DNA from: Testudinibacter crocodili
GTDB lineage: Bacteria > Pseudomonadota > Gammaproteobacteria > Enterobacterales > Pasteurellaceae
Direction: 5' to 3'
NCBI GenBank assembly: GCA_006228005.1
Contig: VDHG01000067.1
Coordinates: 1 to 36,368, forward strand
Length of the DNA: 36,368 nt
Numbering within the stretch: position 1 is the first letter of the stretch; every line of letters begins with the position of its first letter. The notes under the pieces are model-generated. The model searched no databases and was not told the DNA's origin. It saw only the letters and a program-made list of their open reading frames with translations. The translations under genes were made by a program, and so were the position numbers. Shown one piece after another: positions 7,884 to 16,625 of the stretch.

Positions 7884-9749
7884 ATGACAGAACAAACAAC
7901 TTTAACCTTTAACGATTTGGGCTTGCCTGAATCATTGATTTCCGCTGTAACGGCTATGGGATTTGTAAATCCGTCACCGATTCAGCAAATTTGTATACCG
8001 CACTTGCTAAATGGCCGTGATGTGTTGGGCATGGCACAAACCGGTAGCGGCAAAACCGCAGCATTTTCATTGCCGCTGCTGGCACAAATCAATGCCGATA
8101 TTCGCACGCCGCAAATGTTGGTGATGGCGCCAACTCGCGAATTGGCGATTCAGGTAGCCGATGCTTGCGAACAATTTAGTAAGAATATCAAAGGCTTGAA
8201 TATTGTTACCTTATATGGCGGACAACGTTATGACATTCAACTGCGTGCTTTGCGTCAAGGTTCGCAAGTGGTGGTTGGAACACCGGGACGGATTTTGGAT
8301 CACATCCGCCGTGGTACCCTGAACTTGTCCGAATTGCGTTTTATGGTGCTGGATGAAGCGGACGAAATGTTGCGCATGGGCTTTATTGATGATGTTGAAG
8401 AGGTGATGAGCAAACTACCGGAACAGCACCAAACCGCACTTTTCTCTGCGACGATGCCGGAACCGATTCGCCGCATTACCCGCCGTTTTATGCGTGACCC
8501 GCAAGAAGTGAAAATTCAGGCATCGCAACAAACGCTGCCGGATATCACTCAAAGTTGCTGGTATGTCAACGGTGTACGTAAAAACGAAGCGTTGTTGCGC
8601 TTCTTGGAAGTGGAAGATTTTGATGCGGCGATTATTTTCGTGCGTACCAAAACCGCAACCCTGGATATTGCTGAACTATTGGAAAAACATGGCCACAGTG
8701 CTGCGGCATTGAACGGCGACATGACCCAGCAATTACGTGAACAAACCTTGGACCGCCTGCGTAACGGACGCTTGAATATTTTGATTGCGACTGATGTGGC
8801 AGCGCGAGGTTTGGATGTTGAGCGCATTAGCCTAGTGGTCAACTATGATATTCCATTGGATGCGGAATCTTATGTACACCGTATTGGACGTACCGGTCGT
8901 GCCGGTCGTGCCGGTCGTGCCTTGTTATTTGTTGAACCACGTGAGAGACGTCTGCTGCGCAATGTTGAACACTTGATGAAAAAGCAGATCGATGAAGTCG
9001 AATTGCCGAATCACAAAACGTTGGAAGCTTGCCGTCGTGAGAAATTTAAGCAGCAAATTTCTACCCAGTTGGAGCATCATGATCTAGAAAAATACCGCAG
9101 TTTGCTGGAGGATATGTTTACCGCCGATCAAGATCATGAAGATTTGGCAGCGGCGATGATGATGTTGTTGCAAGGTAAACAAAAATTGATTCTGCCACCG
9201 GATCCGGTGATCAAAGCCCGTCGTGAGCGTCAAGAAAATCCACGTTCGAGTGACAGACGTGGACGTGGTGATGCGCGCGGAGATGACCGTGGTCGTCCGG
9301 CACGCGAACAAACCCCGATGGATTTATACCGTATCGAAGTTGGGCGTGCCGACGGGGTAGAAGTGAAACATATTGTCGGCGCAATCGCCAATGAGGGCGA
9401 CATTGACAGCCGTTATATCGGACACATCAAACTGCACGATGACTATTCAACCATCGAATTACCGAAAGATATGCCGAAAGAGTTGTTACAACATTTTGGT
9501 AAAACCCGAGTGCTGAATAAACCAATGCAGATGCGTTTTGTCGAAGAGGTGAAAGGCGACGGCGGTTTCGGTCGTGGGGAACGTAAAGGTGGTTTTGCTC
9601 GGGGCAAAAGAGAAGGCGGTTTCCGTGACGGCGGGCGCAGTGATTTCCGTGGCGGACGCGGCAATGATCGTTTCCAAGATCGCAACGAGCGCGGTGGCAA
9701 ACCAAGTTTCGACCGCAAACCACGTCGTACTGGGCGTAGAGAAGGGTAA
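7884..9749 (+). CDS. deaD: ATP-dependent RNA helicase DeaD (CsdA)
   Basis: A 621-residue DEAD-box helicase. The Q motif lies at about 9-34 (ending NPSPIQ), Walker A AQTGSGKT at 51-58, PTRELAIQ at 83-90, DEAD at 157-160, SAT at 188-190 and HRIGRTGR at 332-339. The DeaD/CsdA type is shown by the C-terminal DbpA-like RNA-binding domain (about 475-555, [21 protein letters not shown]) and a terminal Arg/Gly-rich tail (about 560-621, repeated GGF, GGR and RGG units). It unwinds structured RNA during ribosome assembly and mRNA decay in the cold, together with PNPase encoded just upstream. GRAGRAGRA after motif VI is normal for DeaD and not a repeat expansion. The start codon has a poor ribosome binding site (GAGTAAAAA). 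Confidence 0.96.
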   Translation: MTEQTTLTFNDLGLPESLISAVTAMGFVNPSPIQQICIPHLLNGRDVLGMAQTGSGKTAAFSLPLLAQINADIRTPQMLVMAPTRELAIQVADACEQFSKNIKGLNIVTLYGGQRYDIQLRALRQGSQVVVGTPGRILDHIRRGTLNLSELRFMVLDEADEMLRMGFIDDVEEVMSKLPEQHQTALFSATMPEPIRRITRRFMRDPQEVKIQASQQTLPDITQSCWYVNGVRKNEALLRFLEVEDFDAAIIFVRTKTATLDIAELLEKHGHSAAALNGDMTQQLREQTLDRLRNGRLNILIATDVAARGLDVERISLVVNYDIPLDAESYVHRIGRTGRAGRAGRALLFVEPRERRLLRNVEHLMKKQIDEVELPNHKTLEACRREKFKQQISTQLEHHDLEKYRSLLEDMFTADQDHEDLAAAMMMLLQGKQKLILPPDPVIKARRERQENPRSSDRRGRGDARGDDRGRPAREQTPMDLYRIEVGRADGVEVKHIVGAIANEGDIDSRYIGHIKLHDDYSTIELPKDMPKELLQHFGKTRVLNKPMQMRFVEEVKGDGGFGRGERKGGFARGKREGGFRDGGRSDFRGGRGNDRFQDRNERGGKPSFDRKPRRTGRREG

Positions 9750-9794
9750 TTCCTTTTTATTCTGTTGACAATCGTTGTTGATAAGACAAAGTAG

Positions 9795-9892
9795 GGGCGG
9801 ATTAACTATCCGCCCGTTTACGAAGTGCGGTATAAGTATTTAATCCATAATGGAAAAAACCAAAGTGCGGTTCGTGCGAATAGTTAATCCGC
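9795..9892. terminator. Dyad symmetries between deaD and tadA, with two uptake signals
   Basis: GGGCGGAT (9795-9802) and ATCCGCCC (9808-9815) form a perfect 8-bp stem with a 5-nt loop, a plausible end for deaD mRNA although the T-run is short (GTTTA). The same left arm also occurs as a longer inverted match: GCGGATTAACTAT (9797-9809) is exactly complementary to ATAGTTAATCCGC (9880-9892). Between the arms lie two AAGTGCGGT uptake signals in the same orientation (9823-9831 and 9863-9871). Confidence 0.5.
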
Positions 9893-9953
9893 TTCTATGT
9901 TTACCATAAAAATCGTATATTTTATCTTTTGTTAGTAGCCTGATTGAGTCACC

Positions 9954-10454
9954 ATGACCACACTTGAACAAGATCAATACTTTATGCAGCGTGCGCTAGC
10001 ACTTGCCGATTATGCCGAATCGCTGGGCGAAATTCCGGTGGGTGCGGTGTTGGTTGATGAGCACGGGCAAATTATCGGCGAAGGCTGGAACGCTTCCATT
10101 TCAAAACACGATCCCACTGCGCATGCTGAAATCGAAGCGATTCGACAAGCGGCAAATGCGCTGCAAAACTACCGATTGCTCAATACCACACTGTATGTGA
10201 CGCTAGAACCCTGCACGATGTGTGCCGGGGCGATTTTGCACAGTCGAATCAAACGGTTGGTATTTGGCGCCAGTGATCACAAAACCGGCGCAGTTGGTTC
10301 ACGCTTTCATTTTTTTAATGATTATAAAATGAACCATTTTCTTGAAGTCACCTGTGGTGTATTGCAACAGCAATGCAGCGAAAAACTGAGTAATTTTTTT
10401 CAGCGCCGTCGAGCCGAAAAGCGTGCACAAAAGTGTGCTGTTGTGCAGGAATAG
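9954..10454 (+). CDS. tadA: tRNA-specific adenosine deaminase TadA
   Basis: A 166-residue zinc deaminase that converts the wobble adenosine A34 of tRNA-Arg(ACG) to inosine. The catalytic HAE is at H57-A58-E59 and the zinc cysteines are in PCTMC (C87, C90). GEIPVGAVLV (25-34) and FGASDHKTGAVGS (about 103-115), which follow the TadA consensus, separate it from cytidine deaminases. The C-terminus is extended by a basic tail (FFQRRRAEKRAQK), as in other gammaproteobacteria. It converges with the minus-strand aga cluster; only 21 bp separate the two stop codons and no terminator is visible there. Confidence 0.95.
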   Translation: MTTLEQDQYFMQRALALADYAESLGEIPVGAVLVDEHGQIIGEGWNASISKHDPTAHAEIEAIRQAANALQNYRLLNTTLYVTLEPCTMCAGAILHSRIKRLVFGASDHKTGAVGSRFHFFNDYKMNHFLEVTCGVLQQQCSEKLSNFFQRRRAEKRAQKCAVVQE

Positions 10455-10475
10455 GCAGCACCGCTGAATAGAGTG

Positions 10476-10859
10476 TTATTCATCATCTTCTTGTTGTAGC
10501 TGGCGTAATTGCACGGCTACATCATAAATTTGTTGACGGGCAGTTTCGATCAGCTCGTCGCAGTTGCCTTCACTCACCAGGCTGATTAGCATGGGTAAAT
10601 TCATACCGCTATACAGTGAAGTGCGGTCGAGGTAGTGCATTGCAACATTACAAGGCGTGCCGCCCATGATGTCGCACAACACCACCGTTTTACCGCGAGT
10701 GTGGCTTAAAGCCAGTTCGAATTTTTGTTTGAAGTCGCCGCTACCTTCATGCGGATAAAGACAGACGCTCTGGGCGTTTTCGATTTTGCCGAGAATCATT
10801 TCAGCGGTTTCCAGTAAGCTTTTAGCGAATTCACCGTGACTGATTAAAATAATATTCAT
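10476..10859 (-). CDS. PTS mannose-family EIIA component (AgaF type), last gene of the cluster
   Basis: A 127-residue EIIA domain: MNIILISHGEFAKSLLETAE places the phosphorylatable histidine at H8. DIMGGTPCNVA (about 67-77) is the conserved loop around the active site. It accepts phosphate from HPr and passes it to the partner EIIB in the cytoplasm. An ATG at 10871 would add four residues, but GGGAGA at 10864-10869 is placed for the ATG at 10859. It follows the beta-galactosidase by 17 bp. It is presumably the EIIA of the EIIB/C/D set at 13438-15646, from which the phosphatase and galactosidase genes separate it; streptococcal bgaC operons, as I recall them, also end a B-C-D-A set. Confidence 0.88.
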   Translation of the reverse strand: MNIILISHGEFAKSLLETAEMILGKIENAQSVCLYPHEGSGDFKQKFELALSHTRGKTVVLCDIMGGTPCNVAMHYLDRTSLYSGMNLPMLISLVSEGNCDELIETARQQIYDVAVQLRQLQQEDDE

Positions 10860-10876
10860 GTTTTCTCCCATAGTTA

Positions 10877-12667
10877 TTATAAATTTTGGCTGGTTAAGGT
10901 TTTATAAATTGGTTTATCGCTGAATCGAAGTGCGGTCGGGCGTACACCTTCAGTTTCAAATACGATAATACTGTTGTCGCCTTGCTGTAAATATGGCGCC
11001 GGTAGATAGAGATAGCAGGTTGGTCCCTCTGACCAATAGCGTCCCAGATTTTTGCCGTTGACGATGATTACACCTTTGCCGAGTGTGCTGGTGTCAATAA
11101 AGCTATCTTGTGGTGCTTGCTCAAGGGTTAATTTAAATTGATAAAAAGAGGGATTGGCGGCGTTGGCGGAGCCGCTAAAATCAATCTGGTGTAGTTTGGT
11201 AAAATCTAACGCGTATTGTTGCCAGTTGCTGTGAAAATGTAAATCCAGTACCACACCACCGCTGATGCCTTTGTGTTGGGTTGGTGCAAGTAGCTTGCCG
11301 CCATAATTGACCCGCCCCATATTTTCCACCAGCAAATCCAGTTGCAAGTGCGGTTTTGGGGTATGCAATATAATATCATTACCGATTTCGTGCTGATATT
11401 GGGTAGCGACTTTTTGTTGATCGTTAAACACTTGAATGCGATCGCGTCCTTGATAAATCCGCAGTTTCAGATCTTGGCTGTAACTGTCGGCATAAGTGCG
11501 GTAGAGTATGTAGCCATAGTAGTGTCCCAGCTGTTCCATGTTTTGGGTGTGATTGCTGTCGTAACGCTGGCTGATGTGAGGCAAGGTGCTGAACAGACAG
11601 ACTTCCTGTTGCAGCTCAAGTTCCGGATAGGCGGTGAAGGTCGGTAAAATCGGATCACAAATAGGGCTGGCATCAGGATATTGCTGCAACACTTGTTGTA
11701 ACAGATAAAATTTTTCTGAAGGTTCACCCCATTCACGGATTGGGGCGTCATAATCATAGGAGGTTACTTGCGGTAAGTCGGTGTCACCGCGTGCGGAGCA
11801 ACCGCTCCAAAAACCGAAATTTGTGCCGCCTTGCAACATATAAAAATTGATACTCGCGCGGTCGAGCAGGGCTTTTGTGCAATCGGCAAGATCTTGTGCG
11901 TCGCGCGTAATCACCGGCTCTTTCCAACGATTAAACCACCCATCCCAAAACTCCATGCACATCAATGGAAAAGTGCGGTTGTGGCGGCTGAAATAGCGCT
12001 GCAACTGGTCTAAATTTTCATCACTACGTGAACCAAAGTTACCGGTCGGCAAAATATCATCTTCAATCAATGCGCCAGCTTCCAACGCGTTTTGCCATGC
12101 GCCGTCTGAAGTGAACAGCGGCACATCGACCCGGTTTTCCAGCATGATCTGTTTGATCGCGCGTAGGTAATCTTTGTCATTGCCGAATGATCCGTATTCG
12201 TTTTCGATCTGCATCATAATGATATTGCCGCCGCGCGTGATTTGATAGGGCGTGACCAATGGCAATAGATGATCGAGATAGGTTTTGACCGGTGTTAAAA
12301 ATTCAGGGCTGTTGCTGCGAGGGCGTAAATTTGGAATATTCAGCAACCATGCAGGCAAACCGCCAAATTCCCATTCGGCGCAAATATACGGCGACGGGCG
12401 CAAAATAACATAGAGATCAAGCTGTTGTGCTGTTTGGATAAAACGGACTAAATCGGCGTTGTCGTCAAAATAGAATTGATCGGGCTGTGGTTGATGCAGG
12501 TTCCATGGCACATAGGTTTCAACGCTGTTACACCCCATCGCTTTCAAATTATACAAAGTGCGGTACCAATAATCGGGAACGATACGGAAATAGTGCACTG
12601 CGCCGGAGATAATTTTAAACGGCTTGCCGTGCAGTAGAAAATCCTGTTCGCCAATTTGAAAGGGCAT
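10877..12667 (-). CDS. bgaC: Glycoside hydrolase family 35 beta-galactosidase (BgaC type), cytoplasmic
   Basis: A 596-residue protein with no signal peptide. The GH35 barrel signature is complete: SGAVHYFRI (21-29), YICAEWEFGGLPAWL (94-108) and QIENEYGSFG (153-162) carrying the acid/base E157. The nucleophile E239 lies in CMEFWDGWFNRW. The C-terminal part (about 330-596) is beta-rich and includes a jelly-roll with GKNLGRYWSEGP (about 533-544), typical of this family. Pneumococcal BgaC, of similar size and also lacking a signal, cleaves Gal-beta-1,3-GlcNAc and sits beside a mannose-family PTS, so a beta-1,3-galactoside is the likely substrate here too. A strong AAGGAG precedes the start. The gene holds five AAGTGCGGT uptake signals, all on the plus strand. 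Confidence 0.9.
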   Translation of the reverse strand: MPFQIGEQDFLLHGKPFKIISGAVHYFRIVPDYWYRTLYNLKAMGCNSVETYVPWNLHQPQPDQFYFDDNADLVRFIQTAQQLDLYVILRPSPYICAEWEFGGLPAWLLNIPNLRPRSNSPEFLTPVKTYLDHLLPLVTPYQITRGGNIIMMQIENEYGSFGNDKDYLRAIKQIMLENRVDVPLFTSDGAWQNALEAGALIEDDILPTGNFGSRSDENLDQLQRYFSRHNRTFPLMCMEFWDGWFNRWKEPVITRDAQDLADCTKALLDRASINFYMLQGGTNFGFWSGCSARGDTDLPQVTSYDYDAPIREWGEPSEKFYLLQQVLQQYPDASPICDPILPTFTAYPELELQQEVCLFSTLPHISQRYDSNHTQNMEQLGHYYGYILYRTYADSYSQDLKLRIYQGRDRIQVFNDQQKVATQYQHEIGNDIILHTPKPHLQLDLLVENMGRVNYGGKLLAPTQHKGISGGVVLDLHFHSNWQQYALDFTKLHQIDFSGSANAANPSFYQFKLTLEQAPQDSFIDTSTLGKGVIIVNGKNLGRYWSEGPTCYLYLPAPYLQQGDNSIIVFETEGVRPTALRFSDKPIYKTLTSQNL

Positions 12668-12677
12668 GTTTTACTCC

Positions 12678-13346
12678 TTATTGCTGATGTAGGCATTGAA
12701 TAATGGTTAAAATGGCGTTCATGTCTTTGCCGCAGTAATCGGCGCTGGATTGGTCAATCGGCAAGCGTGTTTCTTCATAAGCGATCACGCTCAGTCCCGC
12801 ACTTTTGGCGGCGGCGATGCCGTAATGGGAATCTTCGATTACTATCACCTTGTTTTTATCAACTTGTAAAGTGGCGACGGTGTGGTTGTAAATTGCTGGA
12901 TCGGGTTTGCTGCGTGGAAAATGTTCGCCACTGACAATCAAGTCAAAGTGCGGTCGAATGCCGCATTCGTTTAAAACGTGTTCAATATGGTGTTGGCGTG
13001 AAGACGAGGCAACCGCCACTTTAATGTGGTGTTCAGTGGCAAAATCCAAAATATGGCGAATATCGTGGCGTAGGATGTCGGGATAATATAAATTTTTTAC
13101 GCTTTGTGCGCTGTATTTATCCAGTTGCTGTTCGATTTCGGCTAAAGTCAGTCGATGTTTAATCAACTCAGCGATGGTTTGATATAAGTCTTGGTAAGAT
13201 TTGCCGACCAAAACAGAGGTGTCCAGTTGGGCGCGTTCTTGTGGATCGTCGATAAACGAGCCAATAAAAGCAGTTTGATTGGCGAAATCAATAAATTCAG
13301 AATCGATGATCACACCGTCCATATCAAAAATAATCGCTTCTAACAT
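12678..13346 (-). CDS. HAD-superfamily sugar phosphatase / beta-phosphoglucomutase-like protein
   Basis: A 222-residue HAD subfamily IA protein. Motif I is IIFDMDGVIIDSE with D8 and D10; a helical cap follows (about 15-85). Motif II is VAVASSSRQHH near 111-121, the motif III lysine lies in RSKPDPAIY, and motif IV is VIEDSHYGIAAAKSAGLSVIAY near 174-195. The wording matches beta-phosphoglucomutases and small sugar-phosphate phosphatases; sequence alone does not separate these. It lies 10 bp upstream of bgaC, so it may act on a phosphorylated product or overflow sugar phosphate of the imported galactoside. CGAGGG 5 nt before the ATG is its ribosome binding site, and a strong hairpin lies just upstream. 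Confidence 0.8.
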   Translation of the reverse strand: MLEAIIFDMDGVIIDSEFIDFANQTAFIGSFIDDPQERAQLDTSVLVGKSYQDLYQTIAELIKHRLTLAEIEQQLDKYSAQSVKNLYYPDILRHDIRHILDFATEHHIKVAVASSSRQHHIEHVLNECGIRPHFDLIVSGEHFPRSKPDPAIYNHTVATLQVDKNKVIVIEDSHYGIAAAKSAGLSVIAYEETRLPIDQSSADYCGKDMNAILTIIQCLHQQ

Positions 13347-13389
13347 ATTACCCTCGTGGTTTTCACTTCAATTAACAAAGGTTGTGGTA

Positions 13390-13423
13390 AAGACAAAGCA
13401 CACATTGCTGCGTGCTTTGTCTT
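13390..13423 (-). terminator. Strong internal hairpin between the EIID and HAD phosphatase genes
   Basis: A perfect 12-bp stem, AAGACAAAGCAC (13390-13401) with GTGCTTTGTCTT (13412-13423), encloses a 10-nt loop. On the transcribed (minus) strand it starts 15 nt after the EIID stop codon and ends in TCTTTACC, a weak T-run. It could terminate part of the transcripts or protect the upstream mRNA from 3' decay, lowering phosphatase/galactosidase levels relative to the permease. An uptake signal abuts it. Confidence 0.6.
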
Positions 13424-13437
13424 CAAAGTGCGGTTGA

Positions 13438-14280
13438 TTAGCCTTTTGCCAGTATGCCGAGCCAAGAGAATAGAATACACAAGGCAATGATGATCATAAT
13501 GGCTTTATTGGACGACATTTTCGGTCGTCCCAACAGCCAGTAGATAAAGCCGACTACTAATGCGGGTACTAATCTTGGTAAAATAAGATCTAAGTTAGCT
13601 TGTGCAGACACGACTTTTTCACCGATGGTTGCCACATACGGAACGGAAACATTTACCATGGTGGCACACATCACCCCGACGACGAACACCCCCAATACCG
13701 TAGCGGCGTTAGTTAAAGCATTCAGTTTATGTCCTAAGGTGGTGACAAGATTCACCCCTTCGCGGTAGGCGATTTTCAGTTGTACCCAGCGGAATACCAT
13801 AGTAGCGATGGCGACCATCACCCACAAACCCACCCCAAGCGGATTACCGCCGATTGCCATCGTAGCGGCAATTGCTCCCATAATGGCAGGCACTAGCGAA
13901 CCGAAGATCGCATCACCAATGGCGGCGAATGGTCCCATTAAACCGGATTTGATTCCGGCAACCGCCTCAATTGATTTCTCGCCTTCTTTTTCCTCCAATG
14001 CCAAGTCGATTCCTTTCACAATTGTGTTGAAGAATGGGCTGGTATTGAAAAATTGGTTGTGCATCACCATCATTTTTTTCAATTCCGGCGAATTATCGCC
14101 ATACATTTTACGCAGTTGCGGCAACATAATCCAAAGATAGCCGGAACCCTGCATCCGCTCGTAGTTCCAACCAAGTTGGTTGAAAAATAGGCTGCGAGTG
14201 TTGATTTGACGAAAATCAGCATCAGTCAATTTATAATTTTTCGGATTGCCGACAGTGTTATTGGAATTAGAGTTCGTCAT
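13438..14280 (-). CDS. PTS mannose-family EIID membrane component, set 1
   Basis: A 280-residue EIID. RSLFFNQLGWNYERMQGSGY (about 29-48) is the family signature, followed by HNQFFNTSPFF, an EEKEG segment and GPFAAIGDAIFGS (about 119-131). Hydrophobic C-terminal segments end with ILFSWLGILAKG. With EIIC it forms the translocation channel in the inner membrane. A longer frame opens at 14346, but the ATG at 14280 has AGGAG 9 nt upstream and gives the usual N-terminus. This ATG overlaps the last 14 nt of the EIIC gene, implying translational coupling. Confidence 0.9.
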   Translation of the reverse strand: MTNSNSNNTVGNPKNYKLTDADFRQINTRSLFFNQLGWNYERMQGSGYLWIMLPQLRKMYGDNSPELKKMMVMHNQFFNTSPFFNTIVKGIDLALEEKEGEKSIEAVAGIKSGLMGPFAAIGDAIFGSLVPAIMGAIAATMAIGGNPLGVGLWVMVAIATMVFRWVQLKIAYREGVNLVTTLGHKLNALTNAATVLGVFVVGVMCATMVNVSVPYVATIGEKVVSAQANLDLILPRLVPALVVGFIYWLLGRPKMSSNKAIMIIIALCILFSWLGILAKG

Positions 14281-15160
14281 CTTCGATTTCTCCTGTAGCG
14301 GATGTGGATTTTTTGGCTGAAGTGCTGCTGTCGTTGTCATTAACACTGCGTTGGTAAACCATTACAGCGAAAGCAAAGCCGATAGCTGCCATTGCCAGCA
14401 TTGGCAGGCTGTTGTAAGAGCGACCAAGTGAGCTTGGCAGCAAGCCGTCTAAGGCGTTGCCGATTGCAGCCACATTGCCGAACAGTGTAATGAGGATCGC
14501 GGTTAATGCAAAACTGAGAATCAGGTAAGCAATATGGCGTTTTGTCGGCAGATAGCGTAATAAAATCGCAAAACCCAGTGCCGGTAGCACGCCACCGGCG
14601 AGTGTTAAACCGTCAGCGATAATTTTTAAAATACCGGACTGCATCGCAGAAACTAATGCTTCAACCAATGGACCGCCAAATACTAATGCCAAGAAAATCG
14701 GCAGGGCGCGCGACAATCCCCATGCGATGGCACCGCACAGATAATTGATATTGATAGCGCTATAGGCATGGTCATTAATATTCTTATCGATTCTGTGTGC
14801 GAAGAACACATTTGACATTCGTGCCAGAATATCGGTGTAGACCATTAATGCAGCAATCGGTACGGCAAGGGAGGTGAGTGCCAGTTGTGGATCCATGCCG
14901 ACGGCAATCGAAAATGCGGTGGCGATAACCGTACCGGAGTTGGCATCGATCCGTGAGGCGCCACCAAACGTGCCGACACCCAGCACAGTCAGTTGCATTG
15001 AGCCGCCGATTAACAGACCGGTTGTCATATCGCCCATAATTAACCCAGTCACTAAGCCGGCAAATACTGGTGATCCGGCACTGGAGACAATGGTTAGTTC
15101 ATCTAAGATTTGATAAAACGCATAGATGGTAATTAATAGAATTTGCCACCATTCAATCAT
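14267..15160 (-). CDS. PTS mannose-family EIIC membrane component, set 1
   Basis: A 297-residue EIIC with about eight hydrophobic segments. MIEWWQILLITIYAFYQI opens the protein, and GSPVFAGLVTGLIMGDMTTG (about 29-48) is the conserved channel segment. GVGTFGGASRIDANSG (about 61-76) follows. A polar Ser/Thr/Asp-rich tail of about 25 residues ends the protein. From memory, the wording is much closer to the EIIC beside bgaC in streptococci than to E. coli AgaC/AgaW or ManY. AAGGGG upstream gives a good start. It lies 12 bp after the EIIB gene and overlaps EIID. Confidence 0.9.
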   Translation of the reverse strand: MIEWWQILLITIYAFYQILDELTIVSSAGSPVFAGLVTGLIMGDMTTGLLIGGSMQLTVLGVGTFGGASRIDANSGTVIATAFSIAVGMDPQLALTSLAVPIAALMVYTDILARMSNVFFAHRIDKNINDHAYSAININYLCGAIAWGLSRALPIFLALVFGGPLVEALVSAMQSGILKIIADGLTLAGGVLPALGFAILLRYLPTKRHIAYLILSFALTAILITLFGNVAAIGNALDGLLPSSLGRSYNSLPMLAMAAIGFAFAVMVYQRSVNDNDSSTSAKKSTSATGEIEDDEL

Positions 15161-15172
15161 GATTAGTACCCC

Positions 15173-15646
15173 TTATAAAAGTTTCATTAAGTCAATTTTT
15201 TCTTCATTGGGCACCATTTGTGCGGTCAGAAAAATGCCTTTTGCAGAAAGTTGTTGGAATACGTGAATATCGTTATCGGTGATATTGACGGATTTTTTTA
15301 TGGAACGGGTATGCTCGGTCTGTGACATGTTGCCGACATTGATTTCTGTTAGGGTTACCCCATGTTCGACAAGTCCGAGTAATGTTTGAGGATTGCGGGT
15401 GATCAGTAATACGCGTTGTGAATCGTAGCGTCCGTCGTTGATATTTTTTGCGGCTTTTTCAATGGTCAGTACGCTTAAATTGACACCGGCAGGGCAGGCT
15501 AAACGCAGCCCTGCTTTGTCGATATCGTTGTTTGCGGCGACTTCATCCACCACCATAATACGTGAAATATTAAGATAAGAAGTCCAGAGATTAGCTACTT
15601 GACCGTGAATCAGACGTCCATCAATTCGGGTATGAATAATCGCCAT
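15173..15646 (-). CDS. PTS mannose-family EIIB component, set 1
   Basis: A 157-residue EIIB. TRIDGRLIHGQVANLW (6-21) contains the phosphorylated histidine H14, and INVGNMSQTEHTRSIKKSVN (about 102-121) is the second conserved block. EIIB takes phosphate from EIIA and gives it to the sugar during uptake. The NVGNMSQT-TRSI wording is, as I recall, characteristic of the galactosamine/galactoside PTS of Gram-positive bacteria. AAGGAG upstream supports the ATG at 15646. The gene lies 18 bp after lacD. Confidence 0.9.
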   Translation of the reverse strand: MAIIHTRIDGRLIHGQVANLWTSYLNISRIMVVDEVAANNDIDKAGLRLACPAGVNLSVLTIEKAAKNINDGRYDSQRVLLITRNPQTLLGLVEHGVTLTEINVGNMSQTEHTRSIKKSVNITDNDIHVFQQLSAKGIFLTAQMVPNEEKIDLMKLL

Positions 15647-15664
15647 GTTTTTTCTCCTTGTTAT

Positions 15665-16612
15665 TTAGAATGAAATCGGGGTGGCGTTTTGCTGCAACAC
15701 TTCATCCAATTCTTGAATATTTTGCATGCCTTGGGTTTTCAACCACTCGATTGAGGCGGCTTTGCCTTGTGCTTTGTAAATTTTGGCACCGTCTGCCCAA
15801 GTGGCACGACCACATAACACGCCGTTGTAATGGGAGCCGGCTTGTTTGGCGAAAACCAGTGTTTGTTGGAACAGTTCAGCGGAGACCCCGGCGCTGAGGA
15901 AGATAAACGGCAGTGGTGACACCGCACTTTGCTCGGCAAAATAAGCAGCGGCTTCAGCTTGGCTGTAAAGCACTTCGTCTTTGGCATAGCCTTCGACATA
16001 TTTCATGTTGACCGGCACTTCGACTTTGAACACATCCACGCCATATTTTGGATCGGCATAGCTGCGCATCGCTTCGATCACTTTGCGCGGCTTCAGTTTG
16101 GCATACTCTTTTTCATCTTCGATGTTAGCATCATAGGTTAAAATTTCTAAGAACAGTGGCATTTCTTCGGCTTTGCATTCAGAGGCGATGCGCTCGACAA
16201 AGGCCTTTTTGCGATCATTAATGCAATCTGGCTCATCGACATCAACATATAGCAGCAACTTGACTGCATCGGCGCCCTTCTCTTTTAAACGCAGCACTGA
16301 AACGTCATCAATTAAGTCTGGGAAGCGCCCAACGGTAGTTTTGTCGTAGCCGGTTTTTTCATATGCCATCATTAAGCCGGATTCACTGTCTCTGGCAGTG
16401 GCGGCTGACCAGCCGAATTCGGGATCTAATAAGATAGAGGAGGCATACGGGGTTAAAATCTGGGAAACTAAGGTTTTGAATTCACTGATTTGTTGTGGGG
16501 TGATGTCGTCGCCTAACATCCGTTTCAAGGCGCCGCGCTGATCAATCGCCAGTGCACTGATGATGCCTTGTTGGTTACAAATTTTTTTTAAGCGTTCGAT
16601 TCTTGTTGACAT
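15665..16612 (-). CDS. lacD: Tagatose 1,6-bisphosphate aldolase, LacD type (class I)
   Basis: A 315-residue TIM-barrel aldolase that splits tagatose 1,6-bisphosphate into glyceraldehyde-3-P and dihydroxyacetone-P. ALAIDQRGALKRML (20-33) is the LacD opening strand. ADAVKLLLYVD (114-124) and DVFKVEVPVNMKYVEGYA (193-210) carry the conserved lysines; K196 is the expected Schiff-base residue. FIFLSAGVS and GVLCGRATWADG close the phosphate site. At about 315 residues it fits LacD rather than the shorter sulfofructose-phosphate aldolase YihT. Gammaproteobacterial aga/gat operons normally use class II KbaY/GatY, so a class I LacD here points to acquisition from a Firmicute. An ATG at 16636 would extend it by eight residues, but AGGAT at 16621-16625 fits ATG 16612. 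Confidence 0.88.
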   Translation of the reverse strand: MSTRIERLKKICNQQGIISALAIDQRGALKRMLGDDITPQQISEFKTLVSQILTPYASSILLDPEFGWSAATARDSESGLMMAYEKTGYDKTTVGRFPDLIDDVSVLRLKEKGADAVKLLLYVDVDEPDCINDRKKAFVERIASECKAEEMPLFLEILTYDANIEDEKEYAKLKPRKVIEAMRSYADPKYGVDVFKVEVPVNMKYVEGYAKDEVLYSQAEAAAYFAEQSAVSPLPFIFLSAGVSAELFQQTLVFAKQAGSHYNGVLCGRATWADGAKIYKAQGKAASIEWLKTQGMQNIQELDEVLQQNATPISF

Positions 16613-16625
16613 AATAGCGATCCTT

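Noticed and set aside
8900-8930. GRAGRAGRA triplet repeat in deaD as slippage or expansion
   Set aside because: The same residues are found in E. coli DeaD, so this is normal family sequence.
13438-14346. N-terminal extension of EIID set 1 from ATG 14346
   Set aside because: It would overlap EIIC by 80 bp; the ATG at 14280 has AGGAG correctly placed and gives the usual EIID length.
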